Source of the DNA: Microcoleus sp. CAN_BIN18
GTDB taxonomy: Bacteria; Cyanobacteriota; Cyanobacteriia; Cyanobacteriales; Microcoleaceae
Assembly (NCBI GenBank): GCA_026786085.1
Contig: JAJAYT010000079.1
Coordinates: 1-34,724, forward strand
Length of the DNA: 34,724 nt
Reading direction: 5' to 3'
Made by a program: the position numbers and the translations under genes. How positions within the stretch are numbered: the stretch's first letter is position 1; every line of letters starts with the position of its first letter. Under the pieces are notes generated by a model that did not search any database, was not told the origin of the DNA, and was given only the letters and a program-made list of their open reading frames with translations. Below, piece after piece: positions 14,359 to 23,256 of the stretch.

Positions 14359-16956
14359 TCAACCTACCACAAAATTCACCAACTTTCCAGGAACCACAAT
14401 CACCTTTTTAATCTCCTTACCCTCAATGTGACGCTTAGCTAAATCCGACTCACGGGCAAACTTTTCCAAAGCAGCTTTATCAGCCCCAGAAGGCACTTGA
14501 ATTGTACCGCGAGTCTTACCCATAACCTGAATTACCAGCGTAATTTCATCCGTAACTAATGCTGAAACATCCACACTCGGCCAAGTTTGCGTATGTACAG
14601 ATTCACTGTTACCGATTAAGTGCCATAACTCATCAGCAATATGTGGTGAAAAAGGCGCTAACAGCAAAATTAAAGTGCTAATCCCTTCTGCATAAATTGG
14701 CGAATCTTTACATTTAGCATCAGTCAAAGCATTGTTCAACTTCATCATTTCCGAAACAGCAGTATTAAACTGATAATCACCCTCCAAATCTTCGCTAACT
14801 TCCTTAATTGCAACGTGAATCGCCCGCCGCAAATCCTGCTCAGGTTTACTCAAATTCTCTTTCTCCCCCCCTTGGGAAGGAATAGCAGAGGGTAAATTCT
14901 CTTTCTCCCCCCCTTGGCAAGGGGGGGCTGGGGGGGGTGCAGCAAATTCTGTTACCAGTCGCCAAACCCGATTTAAAAAGCGAAACTGCCCTTCTACATC
15001 AGCATCATCCCACTCCAAATCTTTCTCAGGCGGCGCTTTGAATAAAATAAACATCCGCGCCGTATCTACCCCGTATTTTTCCATCACTTGTAAGGGGTCA
15101 ACACCGTTGTATTTTGATTTAGACATCTTCTCATAGAAGACTTCTAAAGCTTCCCCAGTTTCAGGATCTTTGGGATTTGTCGCATCTACTTCTGCGGAAG
15201 GAATGTATTTACCAGTAACGGCATTTTTGTATGTTAATCCTTGCACCATGCCTTGAGTTAATAGGCGCTTAAATGGTTCGTCGCAATCGATCAAACCCCG
15301 ATCGCGCAAAACCTTCGTAAAGAACCGAGAATACAGTAAATGTAGGATTGCGTGCTCAATTCCGCCGACATATTGGTCTATCGGCATCCAGTCGTTAGTC
15401 TTCGCACTGTCAAAGACTTGATCCTGATTACTCGCATCGGGATAGCGCAAGAAATACCACGAAGAATCCATAAAAGTATCCATCGTATCCGTTTCTCGCT
15501 TCGCCGGAGTACCACAACTTGGACAAGGAACATTTACCCAATCTTCCATCTTGGCTAACGGCGAACCTTTGCCCGTAAATTCCACATTTTCCGGCAACAA
15601 TACGGGCAAATCCGATTGGGGAACGGGGACAGTTCCACAGTTTGGACAGTGAATTACTGGAATCGGAGCGCCCCAATAACGCTGTCTAGAAATCAGCCAA
15701 TCTCTCAAACGATATTGGACTCGCGCTTTGCCATAACCGGAATTTTCGGCATGGTGAATAATCGCTGCTTTGCCTTTGATTGAATCCATACCATTGAAGC
15801 TTTCGGAATTAATCATAATTCCAGGTTCTGTGTAAGCTTCGGTCAACGGGCACTCATCATCATCTACAATTACTACTTTAATTGGCAGTTCATATTCAGT
15901 GGCAAATTGGAAATCTCGCTTGTCGTGGGCTGGTACTCCCATGACTGCGCCAGTGCCATATTCATACAGCACATAATCTGCTATCCAAATCGGGATTTCT
16001 TCGCCGTTGAAAGGATTGATTACTTTGCCGCCTGTGGGAACGCCGCGCTTGGGTTGATCCTCTGCTGTGCGATCCATTTCGCTTTGCAGCGCCACTTCTT
16101 TGGCAAAGGTTTCGACGGCCGCTTTTCTGTCTGGTGTAGTAACACGATTAGTTAAGGGATGTTCGGGGGACAAAACAACATAACTAACGCCATAAACTGT
16201 GTCTGGACGAGTCGTGAAAACAGCGATATTTTCATCCATCCCGACAATCGGAAATTCCAAGTAAGCACCGACAGATTTGCCGATCCAATTTGCTTGCATT
16301 AACTTGACTCTTTCGGGCCAATTTGGCAATTTGTCTAAGTCATTTAATAACTGTTCGGCGTAATCGGTAATCTTGAGAAACCATTGCCGCAATAATTTGC
16401 GTTCGACTAGGGCACCAGACCGCCAGCAACGGCCTTCGTTATCGACTTGTTCGTTTGCTAAGACTGTTTGGTCGATGGGGTCCCAATTAACTGCGGCTTC
16501 TTTTTGATATGCTAATCCTGCGTCTAAAAATTGTAAGAAAATCCATTGAGTCCAGCGATAATAATCGGGAGAACAAGTTGTAACTTCTTTTGTCCAATCA
16601 AAGGAAATGCCCAGGCGCTGAAATAAGCCTTTCATTTGGGCAATATTTTGATACGTCCATTGTGCGGGCGGAATTCCTCGTTCGATGGCGGCATTTTCTG
16701 CGGGTAAACCAAAAGCGTCCCATCCCATCGGATTCAATACGCGATAACCTTGCATCCGCTTGAGTCTGGCAATTACATCGATAATTGTGTAGTTGCGGAC
16801 GTGGCCCATGTGCAGGTTTCCCGACGGATAGGGGAACATGGATAAGGCATAAAATTTAGGCTTTTCGCTATTTTCTGGCATTTGGTCTAAGTTTTGCTCA
16901 GCCCATGTCTGTTGCCATTTTTCTTCTATGGATTGGGGATTGTATTTGGACTCCAT
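14359..16956 (-). CDS. leuS: Leucyl-tRNA synthetase
   Basis: A class I synthetase of 865 residues that charges tRNA-Leu. The HIGH motif appears as [17 protein letters not shown], the KMSKS motif as [13 protein letters not shown], and the CP1 editing domain contains the [13 protein letters not shown] region; zinc-type cysteines are seen in CPNCGTVP and CPSCGTP. The ATG at 16956 was chosen because ACGGAGA lies at good spacing upstream and [14 protein letters not shown] is the normal N-terminus; the longer frame from 16977 has no such site. An unusual feature is a low-complexity stretch at about residues 670-702 ([15 protein letters not shown], then a second SQGGEKENL), encoded by an in-frame DNA repeat, in the linker at the start of the anticodon-binding domain. 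Confidence 0.97.
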   Translation of the reverse strand: MESKYNPQSIEEKWQQTWAEQNLDQMPENSEKPKFYALSMFPYPSGNLHMGHVRNYTIIDVIARLKRMQGYRVLNPMGWDAFGLPAENAAIERGIPPAQWTYQNIAQMKGLFQRLGISFDWTKEVTTCSPDYYRWTQWIFLQFLDAGLAYQKEAAVNWDPIDQTVLANEQVDNEGRCWRSGALVERKLLRQWFLKITDYAEQLLNDLDKLPNWPERVKLMQANWIGKSVGAYLEFPIVGMDENIAVFTTRPDTVYGVSYVVLSPEHPLTNRVTTPDRKAAVETFAKEVALQSEMDRTAEDQPKRGVPTGGKVINPFNGEEIPIWIADYVLYEYGTGAVMGVPAHDKRDFQFATEYELPIKVVIVDDDECPLTEAYTEPGIMINSESFNGMDSIKGKAAIIHHAENSGYGKARVQYRLRDWLISRQRYWGAPIPVIHCPNCGTVPVPQSDLPVLLPENVEFTGKGSPLAKMEDWVNVPCPSCGTPAKRETDTMDTFMDSSWYFLRYPDASNQDQVFDSAKTNDWMPIDQYVGGIEHAILHLLYSRFFTKVLRDRGLIDCDEPFKRLLTQGMVQGLTYKNAVTGKYIPSAEVDATNPKDPETGEALEVFYEKMSKSKYNGVDPLQVMEKYGVDTARMFILFKAPPEKDLEWDDADVEGQFRFLNRVWRLVTEFAAPPPAPPCQGGEKENLPSAIPSQGGEKENLSKPEQDLRRAIHVAIKEVSEDLEGDYQFNTAVSEMMKLNNALTDAKCKDSPIYAEGISTLILLLAPFSPHIADELWHLIGNSESVHTQTWPSVDVSALVTDEITLVIQVMGKTRGTIQVPSGADKAALEKFARESDLAKRHIEGKEIKKVIVVPGKLVNFVVG
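14852..14940. repeat. Dispersed C-rich repeat inserted in frame inside leuS
   Basis: A 24-base direct repeat (AAATTCTCTTTCTCCCCCCC plus TTGG) at 14852-14875 and 14894-14917, the second copy followed by the inverted partner CCTTGGCAAGGGGGGG and a G-rich tail. The block reads through as QGGEKENL-type peptide repeats. Such CCCCCCTTG/CAAGGGGGG repeats are otherwise intergenic in this kind of genome. Confidence 0.88.
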
Positions 16957-17160
16957 AACAATTTCTCCGTGTAGCATTTAGTAATGTTTGCTTGAATATT
17001 TTTGCACATTCAAGGGGCCGAGATTCGGATTTTTTTGAGCTCTCAGGATTTTGGCTCAAATATCTGTATTATATATTGTAGTATATCTGGTTTGAGTGAA
17101 GGTCGATCGCCCAAATCTCCGATTCACCCTGAAAACAATCAGACTTACGGATGGGCGGTC

Positions 17161-17225
17161 AGAAACCGGGTTTTTACGAGAATGCTTCGTTACAGTCGGC
17201 AAACACCGCAAAAAACCCGGTTTCT
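17161..17225. repeat. AGAAACCGGGTTT-family inverted repeat
   Basis: AGAAACCGGGTTTTT (17161-17175) and AAAAACCCGGTTTCT (17211-17225) form a perfect 15-bp inverted repeat around a 35-base loop. It lies just behind the Uma2 gene and in front of leuS (both minus strand). The 200 bases between it and leuS (16960-17160) hold no recognisable gene. Confidence 0.88.
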
Positions 17226-17241
17226 TAGCATTTATTCCGGC

Positions 17242-17943
17242 TTAAATGCTATCTGGATCGATGTTCAATTCCCGCAATTTAGCAGCTAAACGTTCAGACT
17301 TTTGTTCTGCTTGTTCAGCCCTTTGAGATTCTTGTTCAGCCCTTTGAGATTCTTGTTGTAGGCGCTGGCGGTCTAATGCCCGTTCTGCTTCTAATTCCGC
17401 ATAAGAAAGAAACTTTTCGCCATCAGGTCGATAAATTTCTAACCCATCTTCTCCTAACTCAAACCGCACCCCCAATCTCGGACTAATCCATCCCTCCATC
17501 GGCTCAATAACTTCTAAATTTCCCTCAATTCTTTGCCAACCTTGCAACTCATTTCTTTCAGGATCGTAAAGGTAATATTCCTCAACTCCATGACGCTGGT
17601 AAAATGAAAGTTTTTTATTCATTTTAGTTTGGCGGTCGTTGTGGGAGCGAATCTCAAAGACGACTTGAGGAATGATATTATCCTCTCGACATTGTATGTA
17701 GGAAAGTCGATCGCCCTTTGGTCTCCCAAATATCACCATCGTATCAGGTGCTTGAGAAATGTCGATTCTCCCCTCAACGGGATACCAGAGTAAATCAGCG
17801 GCGACAAAAACGTTTGGGTCATTCTTAAACAGCGATTCGCAACCTTCTTTGATTTTGACAATTAATTCGTATTGAATTGTACTTTCTGCCATTGGTTGAT
17901 CGTCGCTCGAAGGATAAATGATTTCTGCGGTTGTGACTTGCAT
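17242..17943 (-). CDS. Uma2 family putative endonuclease (DUF820)
   Basis: A 233-residue protein with the Uma2/DUF820 fold, a PD-(D/E)XK-like domain much expanded in cyanobacteria. Visible core residues are Asp67 (QAPDTMVIF), Glu97 (VVFEIRSHND) and the later Lys-rich helix and tail KMNKKLSFYQRHGVEEYYLYDPE, which matches the typical GV-EYW-DP ending. Nuclease activity is predicted from fold, not shown. From about residue 180 a coiled coil begins, with a short perfect peptide repeat (SQRAEQE twice) encoded by a DNA direct repeat at about 17317-17354. No mobile element or toxin partner adjoins it. Confidence 0.88.
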   Translation of the reverse strand: MQVTTAEIIYPSSDDQPMAESTIQYELIVKIKEGCESLFKNDPNVFVAADLLWYPVEGRIDISQAPDTMVIFGRPKGDRLSYIQCREDNIIPQVVFEIRSHNDRQTKMNKKLSFYQRHGVEEYYLYDPERNELQGWQRIEGNLEVIEPMEGWISPRLGVRFELGEDGLEIYRPDGEKFLSYAELEAERALDRQRLQQESQRAEQESQRAEQAEQKSERLAAKLRELNIDPDSI

Positions 17944-18318
17944 AGCGGTTGTCTCCGAGAAGTATCTCAGTTTAATTATACTATTTATTAGGGTGGTTTT
18001 CTGCTATAGTTTTGTATATTTATTTAAGCTCTTGGTAAAAAGATGAGCTATTTGTCAAGCTTAGAGATTTATCGAGAGATTGGAAATATAGAAATCCCGG
18101 CGGTTGAAACCGCGGCTACACAAACGATGTCCGCCTCCGCGGACTAAGAGATGATATTATGTCAGATAGTGTAGGTTAGGTTTCGCTGACGCTCTACCCA
18201 ACCTACCGAATCTAAATCCTTCTTATTCTTAGTCCGCGGAGGCGGACTTTGTTCGTGTAGCCGCGATTTCAATCGCCGGGGTTTCAACCGCCGAGTAATA
18301 AAGCGGGTAATCAGCCTG
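17944..18318. other. Gene-free stretch between aat and the Uma2 gene
   Basis: No gene is seen. Bases 18096-18280 hold a large palindromic element with a second palindrome in its loop (listed separately). The remainder is AT-rich and must contain the Uma2 promoter. Confidence 0.7.
18096..18280. repeat. Large palindromic element with a nested second repeat, 185 bp
   Basis: The outer arms at 18096-18125 (starting CCCGGCGGTTGAAACCGCGG) and 18251-18280 (ending TTTCAATCGCCGGG) pair with few mismatches. Inner hairpins GTCCGC-CTCC-GCGGAC (18129-18144) and GTCCGC-GGAG-GCGGAC (18232-18247) are also complementary to each other. The loop holds a different palindrome, GTAGGTTAGG...CCCAACCTAC (18170-18206). 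A related shorter copy lies at 34088-34210. Confidence 0.88.
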
Positions 18319-18924
18319 TTAAAATAACGAACATTTGCGCTTTAAAGCTGCTTGCAAAAGAGTATTATATTGTTTCTCCTTGACAGTATAAGCTCCAAAT
18401 CTTTCCAAGTGAGGATTGTTCATTTGAGCATCGAATAGTAGATAAGATCGATCGCGCAATCTCTCCACCAACTTCACCATCGCCACCTTAGAACCTTCTG
18501 GAATTCGGAAAAACATCGACTCCCCAATAAACGCGCCGCCGATAGACAATCCCAGAATGCCGCCCGCAAGTTCATCCCCACACCAAGTCTCGAAGCTGTA
18601 AGCCCAACCGGCCTCATACAAACCCCAGTAAATCTGTTTGAGCTCGTGAGAAATCCAAGTCGTTTCGCGATCGGCACAACCCTCAACCACCGCCCCAAAA
18701 TCGCGGTTTACAGCCACCGAGAACCGATTTTGATTAATTTGACGGCGCAGGGACTTGGGATAGGTGAATCGCTCATCCAGGGGAATCAGCGCCCGCTGAC
18801 GGCTGGAATACCACCCCAAACTTTCCTCGCCGTCATTTGCCATCAAAAAGAAGCCTTGCGCATATCCTTGTATAATTGTCGGTATATCATATTGCATAAA
18901 TTTATCAGTTGTTTGTCCGTTCAC
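18319..18924 (-). CDS. aat: Leucyl/phenylalanyl-tRNA--protein transferase
   Basis: A 201-residue cytoplasmic enzyme that adds Leu or Phe to proteins with N-terminal Arg or Lys, marking them for ClpS/ClpAP-type degradation (N-end rule). The family order is clear: GYAQGFFLMAND, LGWYSSRQRALIPLDE, SLRRQINQNRFSVAVNRDF, TWISHELKQIYWGLYEAGWAYSFETW, the core GDELAGGILGLSIGGAFIGESMF, then ASKVA-like GSKVAMVKLVERLRD and LLFDAQMNNPHLERFGA. It is shorter than the E. coli enzyme at the N-terminus, as is usual in cyanobacteria. An alternative start is the ATG giving MQYDIPTIIQ, nine codons downstream. It is divergent from the small gene at 18966. Confidence 0.93.
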   Translation of the reverse strand: MNGQTTDKFMQYDIPTIIQGYAQGFFLMANDGEESLGWYSSRQRALIPLDERFTYPKSLRRQINQNRFSVAVNRDFGAVVEGCADRETTWISHELKQIYWGLYEAGWAYSFETWCGDELAGGILGLSIGGAFIGESMFFRIPEGSKVAMVKLVERLRDRSYLLFDAQMNNPHLERFGAYTVKEKQYNTLLQAALKRKCSLF

Positions 18925-18965
18925 CGTTAACAGCCAACATTAGCAATTAGGAATTAGGAATAATC

Positions 18966-19295
18966 ATGTCAGAACAAATCGAAGCTATCACGTTACCGCC
19001 AGCCAAAAACCCTGAACAGGAGGGCGAATGGCTCCAACAAACACTACTCGCATGGCTTGACTCTGAGTTTATCCCAGAAGCCGCTAATCAGCAAATAGCC
19101 AAAAGAGCTACCCAAATCTACGTTCGCCAGCGCATGGAAGGCGAAAATGATGTGGGTAGCCTCGTAATTGCGATCGTCACTGAAATGCAAGCCTATGATT
19201 TTTCTAAAAGTTTCTACGGCGAATTTGCGATCGCCAATGCCGTCAGTGACTTATTATTAGAAAGTCTCGGTATCGATAAATGCTGCGGCGAATGA
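18966..19295 (+). CDS. Small conserved-looking protein of unknown function
   Basis: A 109-residue acidic soluble protein that I do not recognise. It starts MSEQIEAITLPPAKNPEQEGEWLQQ and is predicted mostly helical (LQQTLLAWLDSEF, NQQIAKRATQIYVRQRM, DVGSLVIAIVTEMQ, NAVSDLLLESLGI), ending in CCGE. No signal peptide, membrane segment or metal motif is seen. Codon use and HIP1 sites inside (GCGATCG near 19171 and 19228) match its neighbours, so it looks like a resident cyanobacterial gene. AGGAAT lies before the start. It is divergent from aat, and a TTCCTTC array follows it. Function cannot be assigned. Confidence 0.75.
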   Translation: MSEQIEAITLPPAKNPEQEGEWLQQTLLAWLDSEFIPEAANQQIAKRATQIYVRQRMEGENDVGSLVIAIVTEMQAYDFSKSFYGEFAIANAVSDLLLESLGIDKCCGE

Positions 19296-19381
19296 AGCAA
19301 GAAAGAGGAAAATTTAACTCAAAATTAGGAAACAAGCATAAACTCAAAACACAATCTTGCAGATTAATTGTGAGTTTTTTC

Positions 19382-19416
19382 TTCCTTCTTCCTTCTTCCT
19401 TCTTCCTTCTTCATTC
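19382..19416. repeat. TTCCTTC heptamer array, second copy
   Basis: Four perfect TTCCTTC units and one variant (TTCATTC), in the gap between the small unknown gene and rpsN. The unit is identical to that at 13293-13376. Confidence 0.92.
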
Positions 19417-19429
19417 TTTCTTCGTTTTA

Positions 19430-19732
19430 CTACCAGATATACTTAACTACACCGGGCAAAAGACCTTCGTGAGCCATTTCTCGCATCATGTTCCGAGACA
19501 GGCCGAAGTCACGGTAGTAACCTCTGGGCCGGCCAGTCGCCCAGCAGCGGTTACGCAAGCGAGTCCGCGAACTGCTGCGGGGGAGCTTTTGGAGTTCGCG
19601 GTGAATCGCCATTTTGTCCATCTGATTCGCAGCTTGGTCGAATTGGTCTTTCAGGTCGGCGCGCTTGTCAGCGTACTTGTCTACGAGTGCTTGGCGCTTT
19701 TTTTCGCGCTGGATCATGCTCTTTTTAGCCAT
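19430..19732 (-). CDS. rpsN: 30S ribosomal protein S14
   Basis: A 100-residue basic protein that begins [14 protein letters not shown] and contains the S14 core [46 protein letters not shown]. Only one Cys is present in the core, so it is the long zinc-independent form, the normal type in cyanobacteria and chloroplasts, encoded away from the main ribosomal operon. It binds 16S rRNA in the head of the small subunit. It appears to be transcribed alone. Confidence 0.98.
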   Translation of the reverse strand: MAKKSMIQREKKRQALVDKYADKRADLKDQFDQAANQMDKMAIHRELQKLPRSSSRTRLRNRCWATGRPRGYYRDFGLSRNMMREMAHEGLLPGVVKYIW

Positions 19733-19903
19733 ATTCTGTTGATATCCTTAGATAAATCACAACCTGCTATTTTACTATATTTTGGTCATTTTGGATGACT
19801 TTAGTTTGAAATATTTTTATTGGTACACAGTAACTGATCTAGTTTTTAGCGTTTGTCAGGTCATTTTGTGCGATCGCTCCTTGCTAGCCTTGGAACAGAT
19901 ATC

Positions 19904-19963
19904 GCTTCCGGTTGCATCGGGATTATTAGTAACCGAAATTAGGAGACGGCACTGCCATCTCCT
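19904..19963. repeat. Dispersed repeat overlapping the end of the antitoxin-like gene
   Basis: TTCCGGTTGCATCGG (from 19906) and CCGAAATTAGGA match the left part of the composite repeat at 7866-7905. It ends in a near-palindrome AGGAGACGG-CACTG-CCATCTCCT (19941-19963). The stop codon of the minus-strand gene (19939-19941) lies within it. Confidence 0.8.
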
Positions 19964-20214
19964 CTATTTGCTGGAAGATTATACTTGGTGCGTTGTGATT
20001 TAGCAAATTCATCAAAAGAACAGAATCGTCCTAACTCAAAATCATTTAAGCCCTGCTGAATACCCTCAATAGCTTCTTCAGAGTCCCGCGCTTCCCATTC
20101 TAATATCCGAGTTAGTAATTGGGCCGCCACAAGGCTAATGTCTTCTCCTTGGCGATCGGCTTTTTCACGCAGTAGTGCTTCTATTTCTGGACTGAGGGAA
20201 ATCGCAATACTCAT
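19939..20214 (-). CDS. Small antitoxin-like protein (orphan), C-terminus supplied by a repeat
   Basis: A 91-residue protein that starts MSIAISLSPEIEALLREKADRQGEDISLVAAQLLTRILEWE. A beta strand followed by two helices at this spacing resembles ribbon-helix-helix or Phd-like antitoxins, and the tail GLNDFELGRFCSFDEFAKSQRTKYNLP resembles the toxin-binding end of such proteins. No toxin gene (RelE, PIN or MazF type) is visible on either side, so it is either an orphan or works with a distant partner. The last eight or so residues (RGDGSAVS) and the stop codon come from a dispersed DNA repeat, which has probably replaced the original end. Assignment is by general pattern and is tentative. Confidence 0.7.
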   Translation of the reverse strand: MSIAISLSPEIEALLREKADRQGEDISLVAAQLLTRILEWEARDSEEAIEGIQQGLNDFELGRFCSFDEFAKSQRTKYNLPANRGDGSAVS

Positions 20215-20290
20215 AAATTTGCTTCCTTAGCATTAAGCTGTTGACAATAATTATAACAAACTGAAAAAGCGATCGCCTAAAAAAGTTTAT

Positions 20291-20944
20291 TCATAAACTC
20301 TTCGTCTCAACAGAAGGGCACAAATCTGCAAGTTCGCAAACATCACAAGTCGGATTTCTGGCATTACAAACCGCCCGACCATGATAGACTAACCGAATTG
20401 ACCAATTTTCCCAATCAGGCTGCGGCAACAATAGCATCAAATCTCGCTCAATCCGAATTGGATCTGGATGTTTAGTCAATCCCAACCGCTGACTCAATCG
20501 TTTGACATGAGTATCGACTGTCACGCCCATATGAATTCCAAAAGCGTGGGCGAGAACTACATTAGCCGTTTTGCGCGCAACTCCCGGCAATTCTAATAGC
20601 AGTTCCATTGTCTGCGGGACTTGATTATTGAATTTATTGGCGATCGCCCAACAAGCACCTTTAATATTTTTAGACTTATTCCGATAGAAACCAGTCGATC
20701 GCACTAAACTCTCCAATTCCTCCAAATCCGCATTTCCCAAAGTCACCGCATCAGGAAAACGCTCAAATAAAGCTGGTGTCACCAGATTAACTCGCGCATC
20801 CGTGCATTGAGCCGAGAGAATTGTCGCCACCAGCAACTGCACCGGAGTTTCGTAATCGAGAGTGCAAGGAGCTTCTGGATACAAGCGTTTGAGGCGAATC
20901 AAGATTTCGTGCGATCGCTTTTTTAAACTTAACTTTTTAGTCAT
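20291..20944 (-). CDS. nth: Endonuclease III (DNA glycosylase/AP lyase)
   Basis: A 217-residue base-excision repair enzyme that removes oxidised pyrimidines and cuts the abasic site. The helix-hairpin-helix LLELPGVARKTANVVLAHAF carries the catalytic Lys, and VDTHVKRLSQRLG carries the catalytic Asp. The C-terminal [4Fe-4S] loop is complete: C-x6-C-x2-C-x5-C in CNARNPTCDVCELADLC. The ATG at 20944 (MTKKLSLKKRSHEIL) was chosen. An open frame continues to 20974, but those ten codons (MPNALFGQCP) are made by the GGGCATTGGCC repeat in front of the gene and are unlike the family. Transcribed after rseP in the same direction, with about 135 bases of repeats between. Confidence 0.95.
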   Translation of the reverse strand: MTKKLSLKKRSHEILIRLKRLYPEAPCTLDYETPVQLLVATILSAQCTDARVNLVTPALFERFPDAVTLGNADLEELESLVRSTGFYRNKSKNIKGACWAIANKFNNQVPQTMELLLELPGVARKTANVVLAHAFGIHMGVTVDTHVKRLSQRLGLTKHPDPIRIERDLMLLLPQPDWENWSIRLVYHGRAVCNARNPTCDVCELADLCPSVETKSL

Positions 20945-20945
20945 T

Positions 20946-21075
20946 GGGCATTGGCCAAACAGGGCATTGGGCATCGGGCATCGGCCAAACAGGGCATTAG
21001 TGAGTAGTTATTAGTTATTAGTTAGTTGCCACCAATAACCAATAACCAATAACCAATAACTAATAACCAATAACC
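20946..21075. repeat. Repeat cluster between rseP and nth
   Basis: Two copies of a 23-base unit (GGGCAT[T/C]GGCCAAACAGGGCATT) lie at 20946-20968 and 20976-20998. Then TAGTTAT heptamers (21005-21024) face AATAACC heptamers (21034-21075), which together form a long imperfect inverted repeat. The cluster touches the nth start codon. Confidence 0.9.
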
Positions 21076-21080
21076 CGTGA

Positions 21081-22178
21081 CTATTGTTGCATGAGACTTC
21101 GGAAATCGAACCCAGCCAAATTAGCTGTATCCCTAACAATCAAGAAAATTCCCAAACCCAGCAACAGCACCAAACCAGTCTGCATCACATTTTCTTGAAT
21201 GCGGTTTGGCAGAGGCTTGCCCCGCAGTCCTTCTATTAACAAAAAAGCTAGCTGACCGCCGTCCAAAGCAGGTAAAGGCAAGATATTAATCACAGCCAAA
21301 TTGATGCTAATTAGCACAGCATACTGAAACAAACTCGCTGCATCCGATCGCGCAATCCCTGCACCAATAGCCACAATCGCCACCGGCCCGGACAACTTTT
21401 CGGCAGTCTGACTGAAATTGCTAGCTAACTGCCCGAAACCTTGAAACGTCAGCACTACAATCCGCTCAAATTCGCTCGCCGCTTTCGTAAACGCCTCTAC
21501 AATTCCGGCGCGCTGCCGCACGACAGTACCATTAGAAGTTAGCTGAACGCCAATCCGACCTTTGCCGTCTGGTGCCAGTTCGGGAGTGACTGTCACCACA
21601 AATTTTTGTTCTTGGCGCTGAATTTCTAGCCCAAGGGGTTTGTTGGGATTATTTTGGATTGCTGCGACTAGAGATTTGATTGCTTCAGCCGAAGCGCCCA
21701 ATTCTTTGCCGTCAACAGACAGAACAATGTCGCCCGATTGAATTCCCGCTTGTTTCGCCGCCGAACTGACTTGGGCCGCCACTTCCGGGACTTTAACTCC
21801 CGGTAGGTAGTTCAGGGATGCCGCACCGACAGTGGTCAATTGCACCACCAGCAGGAAATAAGCAAAAATTAAGTTAGCAATAACTCCTGCACTAATGACG
21901 ATCGCCCGATCGAGCACAGGCCGATTTTTGAGCAAATTCGGGTCATTTGGAGGGATACTGCTTTCGGGATCGTCATCGGGAAAACCCACGAAACCTCCCA
22001 AGGGAAAGGCGCGGAGGGCGTATTCAGTTTCCGGGCCTTGGTACTTCCAGAGGACGGGGCCGAAGCCAATCGAAAAGCGGTTGACGTGGATGTGTTGAAG
22101 TCTCGCCGCCAGGAAGTGGCCGAGTTCGTGAACGACAATGAGGATACCTAAAACTGCGATCGCTGCCAAAACTGACAT
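21081..22178 (-). CDS. rseP: RIP metalloprotease RseP (site-2 protease)
   Basis: A 365-residue intramembrane zinc protease. The N-terminal helix carries HELGH (His17, Glu18, His21), a PDZ domain follows in the middle (IQSGDIVLSVDGKELGASAEAIKSLV), and the second active-site helix has NILPLPALDGGQ with the zinc-binding Asp. Four transmembrane segments are visible. The family cleaves membrane-bound regulators such as anti-sigma factors; in cyanobacteria the substrates are only partly known. The ATG at 22178 was chosen; the frame can be extended four codons to a TTG at 22190, but MSVLAAIAVLGILIVVHELGH is the usual start. Confidence 0.96.
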   Translation of the reverse strand: MSVLAAIAVLGILIVVHELGHFLAARLQHIHVNRFSIGFGPVLWKYQGPETEYALRAFPLGGFVGFPDDDPESSIPPNDPNLLKNRPVLDRAIVISAGVIANLIFAYFLLVVQLTTVGAASLNYLPGVKVPEVAAQVSSAAKQAGIQSGDIVLSVDGKELGASAEAIKSLVAAIQNNPNKPLGLEIQRQEQKFVVTVTPELAPDGKGRIGVQLTSNGTVVRQRAGIVEAFTKAASEFERIVVLTFQGFGQLASNFSQTAEKLSGPVAIVAIGAGIARSDAASLFQYAVLISINLAVINILPLPALDGGQLAFLLIEGLRGKPLPNRIQENVMQTGLVLLLGLGIFLIVRDTANLAGFDFRSLMQQ

Positions 22179-22401
22179 GAAGGATTCCAATTATACTTTT
22201 AGTTGACTTTGACTTATTTTAATATCTTTTTAATCTAGTCGGCTTCCGATCGACAATTTTCGGTCAAACTGGAAGATGGCATTTTCAGCTAAAGTGCGGG
22301 CCCGTGCGATCGGACTTGCGTATATTTTGGTCAAAAGTGCGATCGGTCTACCAAACTAAAGATGAGTCAGTAGTCACCTGCTAGTTGTTGGTATAATCAC
22401 A

Positions 22402-22573
22402 AATAACCAATAACCAATAACCAATAACCCAACGACTGCGTTTATCCTGAGCGCAGCGTCGCCCTGAGCGGAGTCGAAGGGTCGAAGGGCTCAGGGCACC
22501 GCAAATAACCAATAACCAATAACCAATAACCAATAACCAATAACCAATAACTAATAACCAATAACCAATAACA
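22402..22573. repeat. AATAACC heptamer arrays split by another repeat
   Basis: Four AATAACC units at 22402-22429 and ten units at 22504-22573 flank a different dispersed repeat (CCTGAGCG...GCCCTGAGCGGAGTCGAAGGG, with GCCCTGAGC at 22461 pairing with GCTCAGGGC at 22489). The second array ends five bases before the ATG of the next gene. It looks as though one repeat was inserted into an existing array. Confidence 0.93.
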
Positions 22574-22578
22574 ATTTT

Positions 22579-23256
22579 ATGAAAGACACTTCTTTGAATA
22601 TTATCGCTATTTCTATCTTCGCCATCACCGTTTCAATCTTGTTGGGCCCCCTATTCAATATACCAGAGGCCGTACCTGCGATCGCCACTTTTTGCCTATT
22701 AGGGCTAGCCACCCTCGACAATTTCCAGTGGCAAGGTCAAGGCGGCACAATTTTAGTAGATTGGCTGGGGGGAAGTTCCAAACAAAAGCGCGATCGCATC
22801 CTGCACCACGAAGCCGGACACTTCCTAGTCGCACATTTGTTAGGAATTCCCGTAACCAGCTACGCCCTGACCGCTCTTGAAGCTTTCAAACAAGGCCTAA
22901 GAGCCCAAGTCGGCGTCCGATTTGAAGACCAAAAATTAGCAACTCAACTCCAAAGTGGCACTCTTTCCGCCCAACTTTTAGACCAATACTGCACCGTGTG
23001 GATGGCCGGAATAGTCGCCGAAAAATTTGTTTATGGCAGCGCCCAAGGAGGAGCCGAAGACCGCACAAAAATCAGCGCCATTTTAACACAACTGCGCCGT
23101 CCCAGTTCCGAAATTCAACTCAAACAAAACTGGGGTTCGCTGCAAGCAAAAAACCTCATCGAAACCAATAAACTAGCTTACGAATCTCTCGTATCAGCAA
23201 TGGCAGAAAGAGCAACTGTAGATGAATGTTGTGACATTATTCAGCAAAATCTGTAG
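22579..23256 (+). CDS. FtsH-like M41 metalloprotease domain without ATPase
   Basis: A 225-residue membrane protein with two N-terminal hydrophobic segments (about 7-27 and 31-48) and then an M41-type protease domain. HEAGH is present at residues 77-81 (HHEAGHFLVAHLLGIP), and the third zinc ligand can be placed at Asp161 in GIVAEKFVYGSAQGGAEDRTKI, matching FtsH. The AAA ATPase domain of FtsH is absent, and the length and start fit a free-standing family found in cyanobacteria and plastids. It could be an independent protease or a partner of FtsH complexes; the role is not known. No ribosome binding site is seen because an AATAACC array runs up to the start codon. It is divergent from rseP. Confidence 0.85.
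   Translation: MKDTSLNIIAISIFAITVSILLGPLFNIPEAVPAIATFCLLGLATLDNFQWQGQGGTILVDWLGGSSKQKRDRILHHEAGHFLVAHLLGIPVTSYALTALEAFKQGLRAQVGVRFEDQKLATQLQSGTLSAQLLDQYCTVWMAGIVAEKFVYGSAQGGAEDRTKISAILTQLRRPSSEIQLKQNWGSLQAKNLIETNKLAYESLVSAMAERATVDECCDIIQQNL

Noticed and set aside
17002-17289. Plus-strand open frame of 95 codons
   Set aside because: It runs across an AGAAACCGGGTTT inverted repeat and into the 3' end of the Uma2 gene, with no motif.
19280-19798. Plus-strand open frame of 172 codons
   Set aside because: It is a shadow of rpsN plus the translated TTCCTTC array.
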